From contig CADAND010000008.1 of NCBI GenBank assembly GCA_902789245.1, forward strand, positions 1 to 64,000: DNA of 64,000 nucleotides, given 5' to 3'. The position numbers and the translations under genes are program-made. Of this stretch, positions 16,306-24,179 are shown one piece after another. Under the pieces are notes generated by a model. That model saw only the letters and a program-made list of their open reading frames with translations. It did no database searches and was not told where the DNA came from. The first letter of the stretch is position 1, and each line of letters starts with the position of its first letter. Source of the stretch: an uncultured Bacteroidia bacterium. Lineage in GTDB: Bacteria > Bacteroidota > Bacteroidia > Bacteroidales > UBA932.

Positions 16306-19300
16306 ATGAAACACCTAATTCAGAGCAAGTTTCGCATTCTCGCTATCCTGTCGATAGCGGCGATCTTCGGTCAGGTGAGCGCTTTCGCGCAGTCGAAGGC
16401 CATCACCGGCACCGTGCTTGACGGAACAGGGCAGCCGGTCATCGGCGCCTCAGTCATGCTGGTGGGCAACAGTACAACGGGAACCGTCACGAACCTCGAC
16501 GGCACGTTCTCGCTCACTGTTCCGGCCGGTTCAACGCTTACCGTATCCTGCATCGGTTATGCTTCCCAGAATTTTGTCGTCGGCAGCCAGTCCGATTACA
16601 AGATTGTTCTGGAGGAAGATGCAGAATTCCTGGAAGAAACGGTCGTTATCGGCTATGGCGTCCAGAAGAAGAGCGACCTCACCGGCTCCGTTTCCTCCAT
16701 TCGTGAGGAGGAGTTCCAGAACCGCTCCACTTCCGACGCCGCCGCCGCCCTGCAGGGCAAGGCTGCCGGTATCCACATCATTAATAGTTCCGGCGCGCCG
16801 GGTTCCTCTGCGTCCATCCGTGTCCGCGGCTACTCCTCCAACTCCGGCAACATCGGCCCCCTCCTCATCGTGGACGGTCTCAAGGTGGATAATATCAGCT
16901 ATCTCGACCCTTCCATGATCGCCAGCATGGAGGTGCTGAAGGATGCCGCCTCCGCTGCCATCTACGGCGCGCAGGCCGGTAACGGTGTCGTGCTCATCAC
17001 GACCAAGAGCGGTGCCGCTAACAACGGCCGCTCCAGCATCACCTATGATTTCAAGCTGACGCACCAGAGCCTGGGCAAGAAGGCGGAAATCTTCCGCGCG
17101 CAGGAGTGGATCGCCTACAAGCAGGCTTCCGGTATCGATATGGAAGGTGCCCTGGCTGCCAACAAGTACGACGGCACCGACACCGACTGGTTTGACGTGG
17201 TCTTCGAACCCACGTTTTCGCCCCAGCACGCCATCTCCTTCCAGGGCGGCAACAACAAAGGACATTTCTTCGTCTCGCTCAACTATCTCAGGAACAACGG
17301 TATCATCGTCGGAGACAAGGACGAGTACACCCGCCTGAGCGCCCAGATCAACGCCGACTACCAGCTCTATGACTGGATTCAGGTCGGTGTCAACACTTCC
17401 ATGGAAAGCCGGGAGTCCAAGGGCGTTTCCCAGCAGGGCCGTTATGGCTCCATGCTCGGTTCCGTCCTGACCATCGACCCGCTGACTCCGGTGTACTATA
17501 CCGATCCCAGCCAGTTCGCCCCCGGTATGCTGGAGGCTTATGAGAAGGGCCAGAATATCATGAAGGACCCCGTGACCGGTCAATGGTACGCCACGTCCAA
17601 GTATGTGGATGATGATAACGGCAGCCCGTTCATCCAGCGGGACAAGACCGAATCCTCCAACGAGGGTCTCAATTTCCGCGGCGTGCTCTTCGCCAACTTC
17701 ACTCCGTTCAAGGGCTTCACGTTCACTTCCCGCTTCGGGTACCGGGCGACGATGTCCTCCTCCCATAGTTACAGCAAGCCGTATTATGCGACGAAACTGG
17801 CTTATACCGACAATTACAATATCTCGGCCAGTGCCAACACCGGCAAGTACTACCAGTGGGAGAACTTTGCCAATTATGTCCTCAATCTCCGGAAGCACGC
17901 ACTGACCGTCATGGCCGGTATGTCCTACACCGAGAACAGGAGCGACAATGTCAGCGCTTCCGCCTCCGGTCCGGATATCCTCATTGGTTACCTGCCCAAT
18001 TTCCAGTTCCTCAACTATGTGAATACCAATGACGATACCACCCGCACGATCAGCAATGCGCCCAGCAGATCGGCCAGCCTCGCTTACTTCGGCCGTCTGA
18101 CCTACAGCTACGATAACCGCTACAGCTTCCAGGTGAACTTCCGCGCCGACGCGTTCGACTCTTCCAAGCTTTCCAAGAAAGCCCGCTGGGGTTATTTCCC
18201 TTCCTTCTCCGCTGGCTGGACGATCAGTAATGAGAACTGGTTCCGGGATAACGTCAGCCGCAACCTTGTTTCCTTCCTCAAACTGCGCGCCTCCTGGGGC
18301 CGCAACGGTAACGTCAACGTGCTGAGCGGGTACCAGTATGCTACCAGTATCGGCTACAATTCCAAGATGTATCAGTTCCACTACGACGATCCCTCCTTCT
18401 CTTACGGCTCCGCCCCGAACGGACTGGCGAACCCGAGCCTGAAATGGGAGACCTCCGACCAGCTGGACCTCGGTTTTGACGCCCGTTTCTTCAACAACCG
18501 CCTCACTTTCGGTTTCGACTATTTCGACAAGCGGACGAAGGACCTCCTCGTGAGCATCGCCCCGATTCCGGAAATCGGTGTGAACGACACCTTCGTGAAC
18601 GCCGGCTCCGTGCTGAACACCGGTCTTGAGTTCGAGTTGAGCTGGAAGGACAATATCGGCGATCTGGCCTACTCCATCAACGCCAACCTCTCCAAGCTCC
18701 ACAATGAGGTGACTTATCTCGATCCGTCCATCTATCGCCTCGAGAACGGCTCCCTCTCGTACAACAATCCCTTCACGACGGCCTTCGAAGTCGGGTATCC
18801 GATCTGGTATTTCCGCGGTTACAAGTATCTCGGTGTTGACGCTGAAAGCGGCCAGCCGAAGTTTGAGACCGCTGCCGGGGAGACTGTCGTCGGCAACAAG
18901 GTAACCGACGGCGATCGCCAGTTCATCGGCAAGGGTATTCCGGATTATACCTATGGCCTGACCCTGAACCTCGAGTACAAGGGCTTCGACCTCAGCATCT
19001 ACGGCACCGGAACTATCGGCAACAACATCATGAACATGTTCTACCAGGCCGATTCCAACATGCGCAACTCCCTGCGCTACTTCTACGAGAACGCCTGGAC
19101 GGAGTCCAACCGGAACGCCAAGGTGCCGAGCTGCCAGTCGGTGGCGAACTCCTGGCCGTTCTGGGCTTCCTCCGGCGCTATGTTCAACGGCAGCTACTTC
19201 AAGATCAAGCAGATTCAGCTCGGTTATTCCCTGCCATCCGCCTTGACCCAGAAGATTTTCATCAAGCATGCGAGAGTCTTCGTTTCCGTTGACGATTACT

Positions 19301-19431
19301 TCACCATCACGTCGTATCCTGGCTTCGATCCCGAGACCGCCACTTCCGGCAACTCGACCAATATGGGCATGGACCTCGGTTCTTATCCGACCTCCAGGAA
19401 GATCGTCGGTGGCGTTTCCATAACTTTCTAA
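16306..19431 (+). CDS. susC: SusC-like TonB-dependent outer-membrane transporter 1
   Basis: This 1041-residue transporter has a signal peptide ending in AFAQ and a carboxypeptidase-regulatory-like domain (about residues 30-105, GTVLDGTGQPVIGASVMLVG). A TonB-box-like segment is in EETVVIGYGVQKKSDLTGSV. The plug domain (about 120-230, with GLKVDNISYLDPSMIASMEVLKDAASAAIYG-type features) is followed by the beta-barrel. It ends in aromatic residues, as expected. It should import oligosaccharides captured by the SusD lipoprotein encoded next to it. With GH10 and GH43 enzymes downstream, the ligand is probably a xylan fragment. It shares strong N-terminal and plug similarity with the two SusC proteins at 49.3 and 54.4 kb. 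Confidence 0.95.
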   Translation: MKHLIQSKFRILAILSIAAIFGQVSAFAQSKAITGTVLDGTGQPVIGASVMLVGNSTTGTVTNLDGTFSLTVPAGSTLTVSCIGYASQNFVVGSQSDYKIVLEEDAEFLEETVVIGYGVQKKSDLTGSVSSIREEEFQNRSTSDAAAALQGKAAGIHIINSSGAPGSSASIRVRGYSSNSGNIGPLLIVDGLKVDNISYLDPSMIASMEVLKDAASAAIYGAQAGNGVVLITTKSGAANNGRSSITYDFKLTHQSLGKKAEIFRAQEWIAYKQASGIDMEGALAANKYDGTDTDWFDVVFEPTFSPQHAISFQGGNNKGHFFVSLNYLRNNGIIVGDKDEYTRLSAQINADYQLYDWIQVGVNTSMESRESKGVSQQGRYGSMLGSVLTIDPLTPVYYTDPSQFAPGMLEAYEKGQNIMKDPVTGQWYATSKYVDDDNGSPFIQRDKTESSNEGLNFRGVLFANFTPFKGFTFTSRFGYRATMSSSHSYSKPYYATKLAYTDNYNISASANTGKYYQWENFANYVLNLRKHALTVMAGMSYTENRSDNVSASASGPDILIGYLPNFQFLNYVNTNDDTTRTISNAPSRSASLAYFGRLTYSYDNRYSFQVNFRADAFDSSKLSKKARWGYFPSFSAGWTISNENWFRDNVSRNLVSFLKLRASWGRNGNVNVLSGYQYATSIGYNSKMYQFHYDDPSFSYGSAPNGLANPSLKWETSDQLDLGFDARFFNNRLTFGFDYFDKRTKDLLVSIAPIPEIGVNDTFVNAGSVLNTGLEFELSWKDNIGDLAYSINANLSKLHNEVTYLDPSIYRLENGSLSYNNPFTTAFEVGYPIWYFRGYKYLGVDAESGQPKFETAAGETVVGNKVTDGDRQFIGKGIPDYTYGLTLNLEYKGFDLSIYGTGTIGNNIMNMFYQADSNMRNSLRYFYENAWTESNRNAKVPSCQSVANSWPFWASSGAMFNGSYFKIKQIQLGYSLPSALTQKIFIKHARVFVSVDDYFTITSYPGFDPETATSGNSTNMGMDLGSYPTSRKIVGGVSITF

Positions 19432-19444
19432 ATCTGTGCATACC

Positions 19445-21193
19445 ATGAAAAAAACAATACTTTCGACTTTGGTCTGTCTGGCAGGACTTTTCGCCACCTC
19501 ATGCAACGAGAACCTGCTCGAGATCCCGCAGAAAGGCGTGATCCCCACGGATTCTTTCTATCAGACCGATGAAGACGCCGTTTCCGCGTTGACTTCCGTC
19601 TATCATGGATTCGCGACCAATATGTGCTCCGTCAAGGCGATCGGCCAGAACATCTTCACGGCCTACATGTTTGCCTTGAATCTACCCGGCGACGACGTCT
19701 ATGCCGCCTGCAAGGAGTATGGCAACAACGACTGGCAGGCTGAGATGAACGAGTTCCGTTACGATCCCAGCAACTACATCATCTCCACGCTGTACCGGAA
19801 TTCTTACCTCGCCATCTACTACACCAACCTCGTGACCGATAATTTCCAGTATGGCGTCAGTCCGGTCAAGGACCGCGTCATTTCCGAGGCCCGTGTCATC
19901 CGCGCTTTCCTGTACATGACGCTGGCCATCTACTGGGGCAACCCGCCGCTGGTGGACCATGTCCTGGAAGGCTCCGCCAAGCCCACCAACTACGAGGGCG
20001 GCCAGAAGGGCCTTCTCGCGTGGTGCGCCAAGGAGTGCGAGGAAGCCGCCCCCTATCTGGACGAGCGGAAGAGCACGGCGGACAAGGACGGTACTTTCCA
20101 TGCCACCAAGGGCCTGGCCTGGACCGTCCAGGGCAAGTGCCTCCTCTTCCTCGGTGACTATGCCAACGCGAAGATTGCGCTCAAGAAGGTCATCGATTCG
20201 GGCAAGTATGATCTCGTGCCCGGTGAGCGCTGGGGCGAGTTGTTCCACGTCGAGGGTGACGGCAATGAGGAGAAGATCTTCGAGAGCAACGTGGCCTTCA
20301 ACGCCAACGTCTCCTCTTTCACGATCATGTACAACTACTCCACCTGGCAGCAGGCCAACATGTGGTGCTGGCGCGGCGACCGTTTCGCCCGTGTCCCCAC
20401 CGAAGTGGGTATGAACAAGAACGGCTGGGGCGGCCTCGGCGTGAACGTCGATTTCGCGAAAGCGTTCGTCGAGAACGACGGCGACTCCTACAGGCGTAAA
20501 GGTTCCATCCTCTCCTACGACGAGGTCCTCTATGAGCTTCACTATACGCAGGATGTCGATGCTGACAAGGCCAAGTGGACGGTGGACGGCCACGAAGTGA
20601 TCGGCCCGAAGACGCAGGATCCCCTCCGCGGCGTCAGCGACCTCCGCGGCGTCTATGGAAACGGTGAGTACCTGCAGTTCAAGCGTATCGTCAGCCCCAA
20701 CGATGTCAAGGGACACTCTGGCTGGAGCGAAGCGAACTATGTCTTTTTCCGCTACGCCGAGGTGCTGCTCATGTACGCGGAATGCTGCGCCTGGACCAAC
20801 GACAACGACGGCCTGAAGTATCTCCAGAAGGTGCAGGAGCGCGCCGGTGCCAAGCACATCAGCACGACCCTGACCCTTGACGAGGTCAAGAAGGAGAAGA
20901 TGTTCGAGCTTTGGACCGAGGGCTGCCGTTATGCCGACTGCCTCCGCTGGGGCGACCTCGACGGTTTGAAGAAGGCGGGCTCCGAAATCCCGACTCTCAA
21001 GGACAGCTTCTTCTATGCAGAAAATCCTACTCCCGAGCATCATGCCGTGGTGACCTTGCATAACTTCAACGACGATCCCGCGTACGGTAACGGCAAGGAG
21101 CACGGTTTCAAGACCGGAAAACATGAGCTCTTCCCGTTCCCGGACCTCGAGACGTCCATCAATCCAAACATAGTTCAGAACCCAGGGTGGTAG
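19445..21193 (+). CDS. susD: SusD/RagB-like surface glycan-binding lipoprotein 1
   Basis: This 582-residue lipoprotein has its lipobox Cys in LFATSC. The SusD-type N terminus NLLEIPQKGVIPTDSFYQTDEDA is typical. Four tetratricopeptide-like helix pairs are expected through the middle. The C terminus NPNIVQNPGW is the family hallmark. It forms the lid of the SusC transporter encoded just upstream and binds the oligosaccharide. A GTG at 19436 is in frame, but the ATG at 19445 directly precedes the signal peptide and is preferred. The gap to susC is 13 nt. Confidence 0.95.
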   Translation: MKKTILSTLVCLAGLFATSCNENLLEIPQKGVIPTDSFYQTDEDAVSALTSVYHGFATNMCSVKAIGQNIFTAYMFALNLPGDDVYAACKEYGNNDWQAEMNEFRYDPSNYIISTLYRNSYLAIYYTNLVTDNFQYGVSPVKDRVISEARVIRAFLYMTLAIYWGNPPLVDHVLEGSAKPTNYEGGQKGLLAWCAKECEEAAPYLDERKSTADKDGTFHATKGLAWTVQGKCLLFLGDYANAKIALKKVIDSGKYDLVPGERWGELFHVEGDGNEEKIFESNVAFNANVSSFTIMYNYSTWQQANMWCWRGDRFARVPTEVGMNKNGWGGLGVNVDFAKAFVENDGDSYRRKGSILSYDEVLYELHYTQDVDADKAKWTVDGHEVIGPKTQDPLRGVSDLRGVYGNGEYLQFKRIVSPNDVKGHSGWSEANYVFFRYAEVLLMYAECCAWTNDNDGLKYLQKVQERAGAKHISTTLTLDEVKKEKMFELWTEGCRYADCLRWGDLDGLKKAGSEIPTLKDSFFYAENPTPEHHAVVTLHNFNDDPAYGNGKEHGFKTGKHELFPFPDLETSINPNIVQNPGW

Positions 21194-21221
21194 TAATATT
21201 TGGTTAGAAAAGGGTTTTATC

Positions 21222-21935
21222 ATGCATCACTGGGTAAAAACTATCTTTTGCTTTGTTTCGGCTTCTCTCCTTTCCCTGCAGGCTTCTGCCGCAGGGGAAG
21301 GGGGGAGGGCGGAACTCGGCGACTACTTCACCCCTGCCACCGCGCAGCCCGCATCCCCGGATGCGGAAGGTTTCATCCGCAGGTGGACCCTCCTGGAACC
21401 TGTTGCCAAAAATTTCAGCAGCAACAGCATGCTCACGGACAGTTATCTGGCTGAAGCCATGTCCGAAGAATACTTCAAGGACCAGTTTACCTGCATCCCG
21501 GCAGACGGGACCCGGGTGAAGGTCGGCAAGTCTATGCTCCAGTGGCACACGCTGGATTCCCGGAAATACTTTGTGAACCTGCTCCGCTTTGCCGAGGGCT
21601 ATGGCAAGGAGTATTTTCAGCAGATGTACTGGGCCGTGACCATCATCGACTGCGAGGAAGACCTCGTGGATGTCCGGCTCGCGGGCGGGGTGAACTCCGG
21701 TGCGGTCTGGTATCTGAACGGCGAGCAGGTGCTCAGCCTGTCCGACGACCGCGACCTGGTCGTTGACGACTGCATGTCGCGTCGGCTGACGCTCCGCAAG
21801 GGCCGCAATATCCTCCGCGGCGCCGTGTTCAATGGCCAGGGAATGGCTACTTTCTGTCTGCGTTTCGTGGACCGGAACGGCCGTCCTGTCACGGGTTATA
21901 CGATCTCGTCCGTGCTCCCCAAAAAGAAGAAATGA
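21222..21935 (+). CDS. secreted beta-sandwich protein of the xylan locus, copy 1
   Basis: This 237-residue protein has a signal peptide ending near ASAA and one domain rich in beta strands. Conserved stretches are AEGFIRRWTLLEPV, WHTLDSRKYFVNLLRF, WAVTIIDCEEDLVDVRL and WYLNGEQVLSLSDDRDLVVDD. The second copy at 23375 is clearly paralogous over its whole length. I recall similar domains beside or fused to acetylxylan esterases in Bacteroidota xylan loci, but no catalytic residues can be named here. It may bind polysaccharide or assist the enzymes. It lies 3 nt upstream of a GH43 gene, and the same arrangement is repeated downstream. Confidence 0.72.
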   Translation: MHHWVKTIFCFVSASLLSLQASAAGEGGRAELGDYFTPATAQPASPDAEGFIRRWTLLEPVAKNFSSNSMLTDSYLAEAMSEEYFKDQFTCIPADGTRVKVGKSMLQWHTLDSRKYFVNLLRFAEGYGKEYFQQMYWAVTIIDCEEDLVDVRLAGGVNSGAVWYLNGEQVLSLSDDRDLVVDDCMSRRLTLRKGRNILRGAVFNGQGMATFCLRFVDRNGRPVTGYTISSVLPKKKK

Positions 21936-21938
21936 GAT

Positions 21939-23369
21939 ATGAAGAAGAAAGCATTATCCGCTCTCGTACTCGTACTGTCCTGCTTCGGGGCGTACGCCCA
22001 GATCGGGAGCCCCTACATCCATGATCCTTCGACCGTCGTCGAATGCGACGGCAAATACTATACATTCGGAACCGGAAGCGGAGGCCTCATCTCCGAGGAC
22101 GGTTGGACCTGGCACAGCGGTGCGGTCCGCCCCGGCGGCGGCGTTGCGCCCGACGCCATCAAGATCGGCGACCGGTATTTGGTGGTGTATGCCGCCAGCG
22201 ACCGGACGAACAACCTCCGTTATCATTCCCGCGTCTATGCCATTTGGAACAAGACGCTCGATCCCGCATCTCCGGATTTTGCTTTCAGCGATCCGGTGGA
22301 CATCGGCGGATCGAACGGCTACGAAGACTGTGATGGCATCGATCCCGGTCTGATGCTGGGCCCGGACGGCCGGCTCTGGCTGGTCTATGGCACATACTTC
22401 GGTTATCTCCGCGTCGTGGAACTCAGCCCCGAGACGGCCGAACCCGTCGGCGAACCTGTCGATGTCGCGCTCTCCTGCGAGGCCGGAGAGATGATATACC
22501 ACGACGGCTGGTACTATCTGCTCGCAACGCACGGCACCTGCTGCAGTGGTGTCAACTCCACTTACGAGATTATCGTCGGGCGCTCCAAGAGCCCGACCGG
22601 TCCGTACGTGGACAAGGTCGGCCGGGATATGAAGCAGGGTGGCGGAAAGCTCCTTCTCGCTTCGGAACCCCGCCGTATCGGTGCCGGCCACTTCGGCCGT
22701 TTCATAGTCTGCGATGGGGTTGAGAAGATGTCGTTCCATTTCGAAGGCGACCTTGACCGCAGCGGCCAGAGCGTGCTCGCCATGCGCCCGTTGATGTGGA
22801 AGGACGGTTGGCCCGTGGCCGGTGAGCCCTGGAAGGACGGTACATACAGTCTCATCTCCGAGAGAAGGGGGTATGCCCTGGAGCTCGCCCTGAACAATGT
22901 CCCCATGGCAAGTGGCATGAGAGGTTTCTTCCGCAACGGAGGCGATGCCGTCGTATCGCTGGAGGATCAGAAACTGGAAGATGTCATCGATACCTGGCCT
23001 GCCGGCGAAATCCGCCTTCGGATCGGTCCGGAACTGTTCCGCCCGCATCAAGCCTGGGAAATAACGGAGGTGCCCGAAGCCGGTGGATATATCGGTGGGG
23101 CATATTGCAAGATTACGGTAGCCGGGACCGGCCGCGCCCTGGCCGCCACGGCGGAGCGGGAGCTTACGACCGTGCCCGAATTCACCGGTGCTCCGGAGCA
23201 GTTGTGGAGAATTGACCGCCTGACGGATGGAACGTATCGGATTATGCCTAAATTTGTGCCTGGCACGGACGACGAACTGGTGCTCGTCTCCGTAGCCGAC
23301 AGTACGCCGTCTCTGGGTCTGTTCGAGCCGGACAGCGACAACTCCAAGTGGAATCTCGTAAGACATTGA
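21939..23369 (+). CDS. secreted GH43 glycosidase with C-terminal trefoil-like domain
   Basis: This 476-residue protein has a signal peptide ending in AYAQ and a five-bladed GH43 propeller (about 22-300). It ends in a domain resembling a ricin-type beta-trefoil (about 305-476, with GYALEL and FTGAPEQLWRIDRLTDGTYRI). Expected catalytic residues are the base D29 in YIHDPSTVV, the pKa-modulating D135 in DGIDPGLML and the acid E181 in CEAGEMIYHDG. GH43 members cleave alpha-arabinofuranosyl or beta-xylosyl bonds. The subfamily and specificity cannot be fixed here. Its N-terminal two domains are paralogous to those of the 24180 protein. It is preceded by the beta-sandwich gene (gap 3 nt) and followed by its second copy (gap 5 nt). 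Confidence 0.88.
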   Translation: MKKKALSALVLVLSCFGAYAQIGSPYIHDPSTVVECDGKYYTFGTGSGGLISEDGWTWHSGAVRPGGGVAPDAIKIGDRYLVVYAASDRTNNLRYHSRVYAIWNKTLDPASPDFAFSDPVDIGGSNGYEDCDGIDPGLMLGPDGRLWLVYGTYFGYLRVVELSPETAEPVGEPVDVALSCEAGEMIYHDGWYYLLATHGTCCSGVNSTYEIIVGRSKSPTGPYVDKVGRDMKQGGGKLLLASEPRRIGAGHFGRFIVCDGVEKMSFHFEGDLDRSGQSVLAMRPLMWKDGWPVAGEPWKDGTYSLISERRGYALELALNNVPMASGMRGFFRNGGDAVVSLEDQKLEDVIDTWPAGEIRLRIGPELFRPHQAWEITEVPEAGGYIGGAYCKITVAGTGRALAATAERELTTVPEFTGAPEQLWRIDRLTDGTYRIMPKFVPGTDDELVLVSVADSTPSLGLFEPDSDNSKWNLVRH

Positions 23370-23374
23370 CAACG

Positions 23375-24160
23375 ATGAAACAATCCTTAAAAATCCTGCT
23401 CGCCCTTGCCCTGCTGGTGCCCGTCGCCGGTCAGGCCCAGGCGCAGAAGAAAAACCCCAGGATCGACATTGAAGAAGCCCTCAGAGGCTATTTCAAGCCG
23501 GTCTCCACGCCATCCTCCACCCCGGATGCAGATGGTTTCATCCGACGGTGGATGATGCTGGAACCCATCAGCAAGCCCAATCCCTCGAACCGGGTGTTCA
23601 CGGATTCCTATACCCGGGAGCAGCTGAGCAAGGAGTATTTTTCCGGCCAGTTGACCGTCCTCCCCAAAGACGGAGACAAAGTCAAAGTGACTATGGAATA
23701 TCAGCCGCCGGTGAATCTGAACTCGAATCGTCCGGCCGCGCAGCCGCGACAGGAACAGCCCAGGTTCGTGAAGGCGACGCTGACCTGGCATGCCCTGGAC
23801 AGCGACCATTTCTTTGTCAAGCTCTTCCGCTTTGCCACGGGGCTCGACAAAGACCGTTACGGAGTCATTTTCTGGACGGTGACGGTCATCAACTGTGAGG
23901 AGGATATTGAAAATGTCAGGCTTTCGGTTGGCTCGAACAAGGCTGCCCGGTGGTGGGTGAACGGTGAGGAGGTGCTGCTTCTCGCGGGCGATCGGCACAT
24001 GGGTGTCGACAGCGCCGTGTCCGACAGGATCACGCTGAAGAAAGGAAAGAACATTCTGCGCGGCGTCACCATGAACGGGCCGGGCATGAGCGAATTCTGC
24101 GCCCGTTTCATTGATGACCTCGGACGACCGGTCACGAACTTTACCGTGACGTGCAACTGA
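23375..24160 (+). CDS. secreted beta-sandwich protein of the xylan locus, copy 2
   Basis: This 261-residue protein has a signal peptide ending in AQAQ, followed by the same domain as the protein at 21222. It shares PDADGFIRRWMMLEPI, WHALDSDHFFVKLFRF, WTVTVINCEEDIENVRL, WWVNGEEVLLLAGDRHMGVD and the C-terminal CARFIDDLGRPVTNFTV. It differs by an insertion rich in Pro, Asn and Gln around residues 115-135. The function is unknown and no active site is recognised. The start at 23375 is chosen because it begins the signal peptide. The in-frame 23348 start would overlap the GH43 gene. It lies between the two GH43 genes in a duplicated gene pair. Confidence 0.72.
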   Translation: MKQSLKILLALALLVPVAGQAQAQKKNPRIDIEEALRGYFKPVSTPSSTPDADGFIRRWMMLEPISKPNPSNRVFTDSYTREQLSKEYFSGQLTVLPKDGDKVKVTMEYQPPVNLNSNRPAAQPRQEQPRFVKATLTWHALDSDHFFVKLFRFATGLDKDRYGVIFWTVTVINCEEDIENVRLSVGSNKAARWWVNGEEVLLLAGDRHMGVDSAVSDRITLKKGKNILRGVTMNGPGMSEFCARFIDDLGRPVTNFTVTCN

Positions 24161-24179
24161 CAATCAAAGATTTGATACC

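Noticed and set aside
16531-19548. A 1005-codon open frame on the minus strand across the first susC
   Set aside because: It is a shadow of GC-rich codon use. The plus-strand susC has all family motifs, and similar long antisense frames lie over other GC-rich genes.
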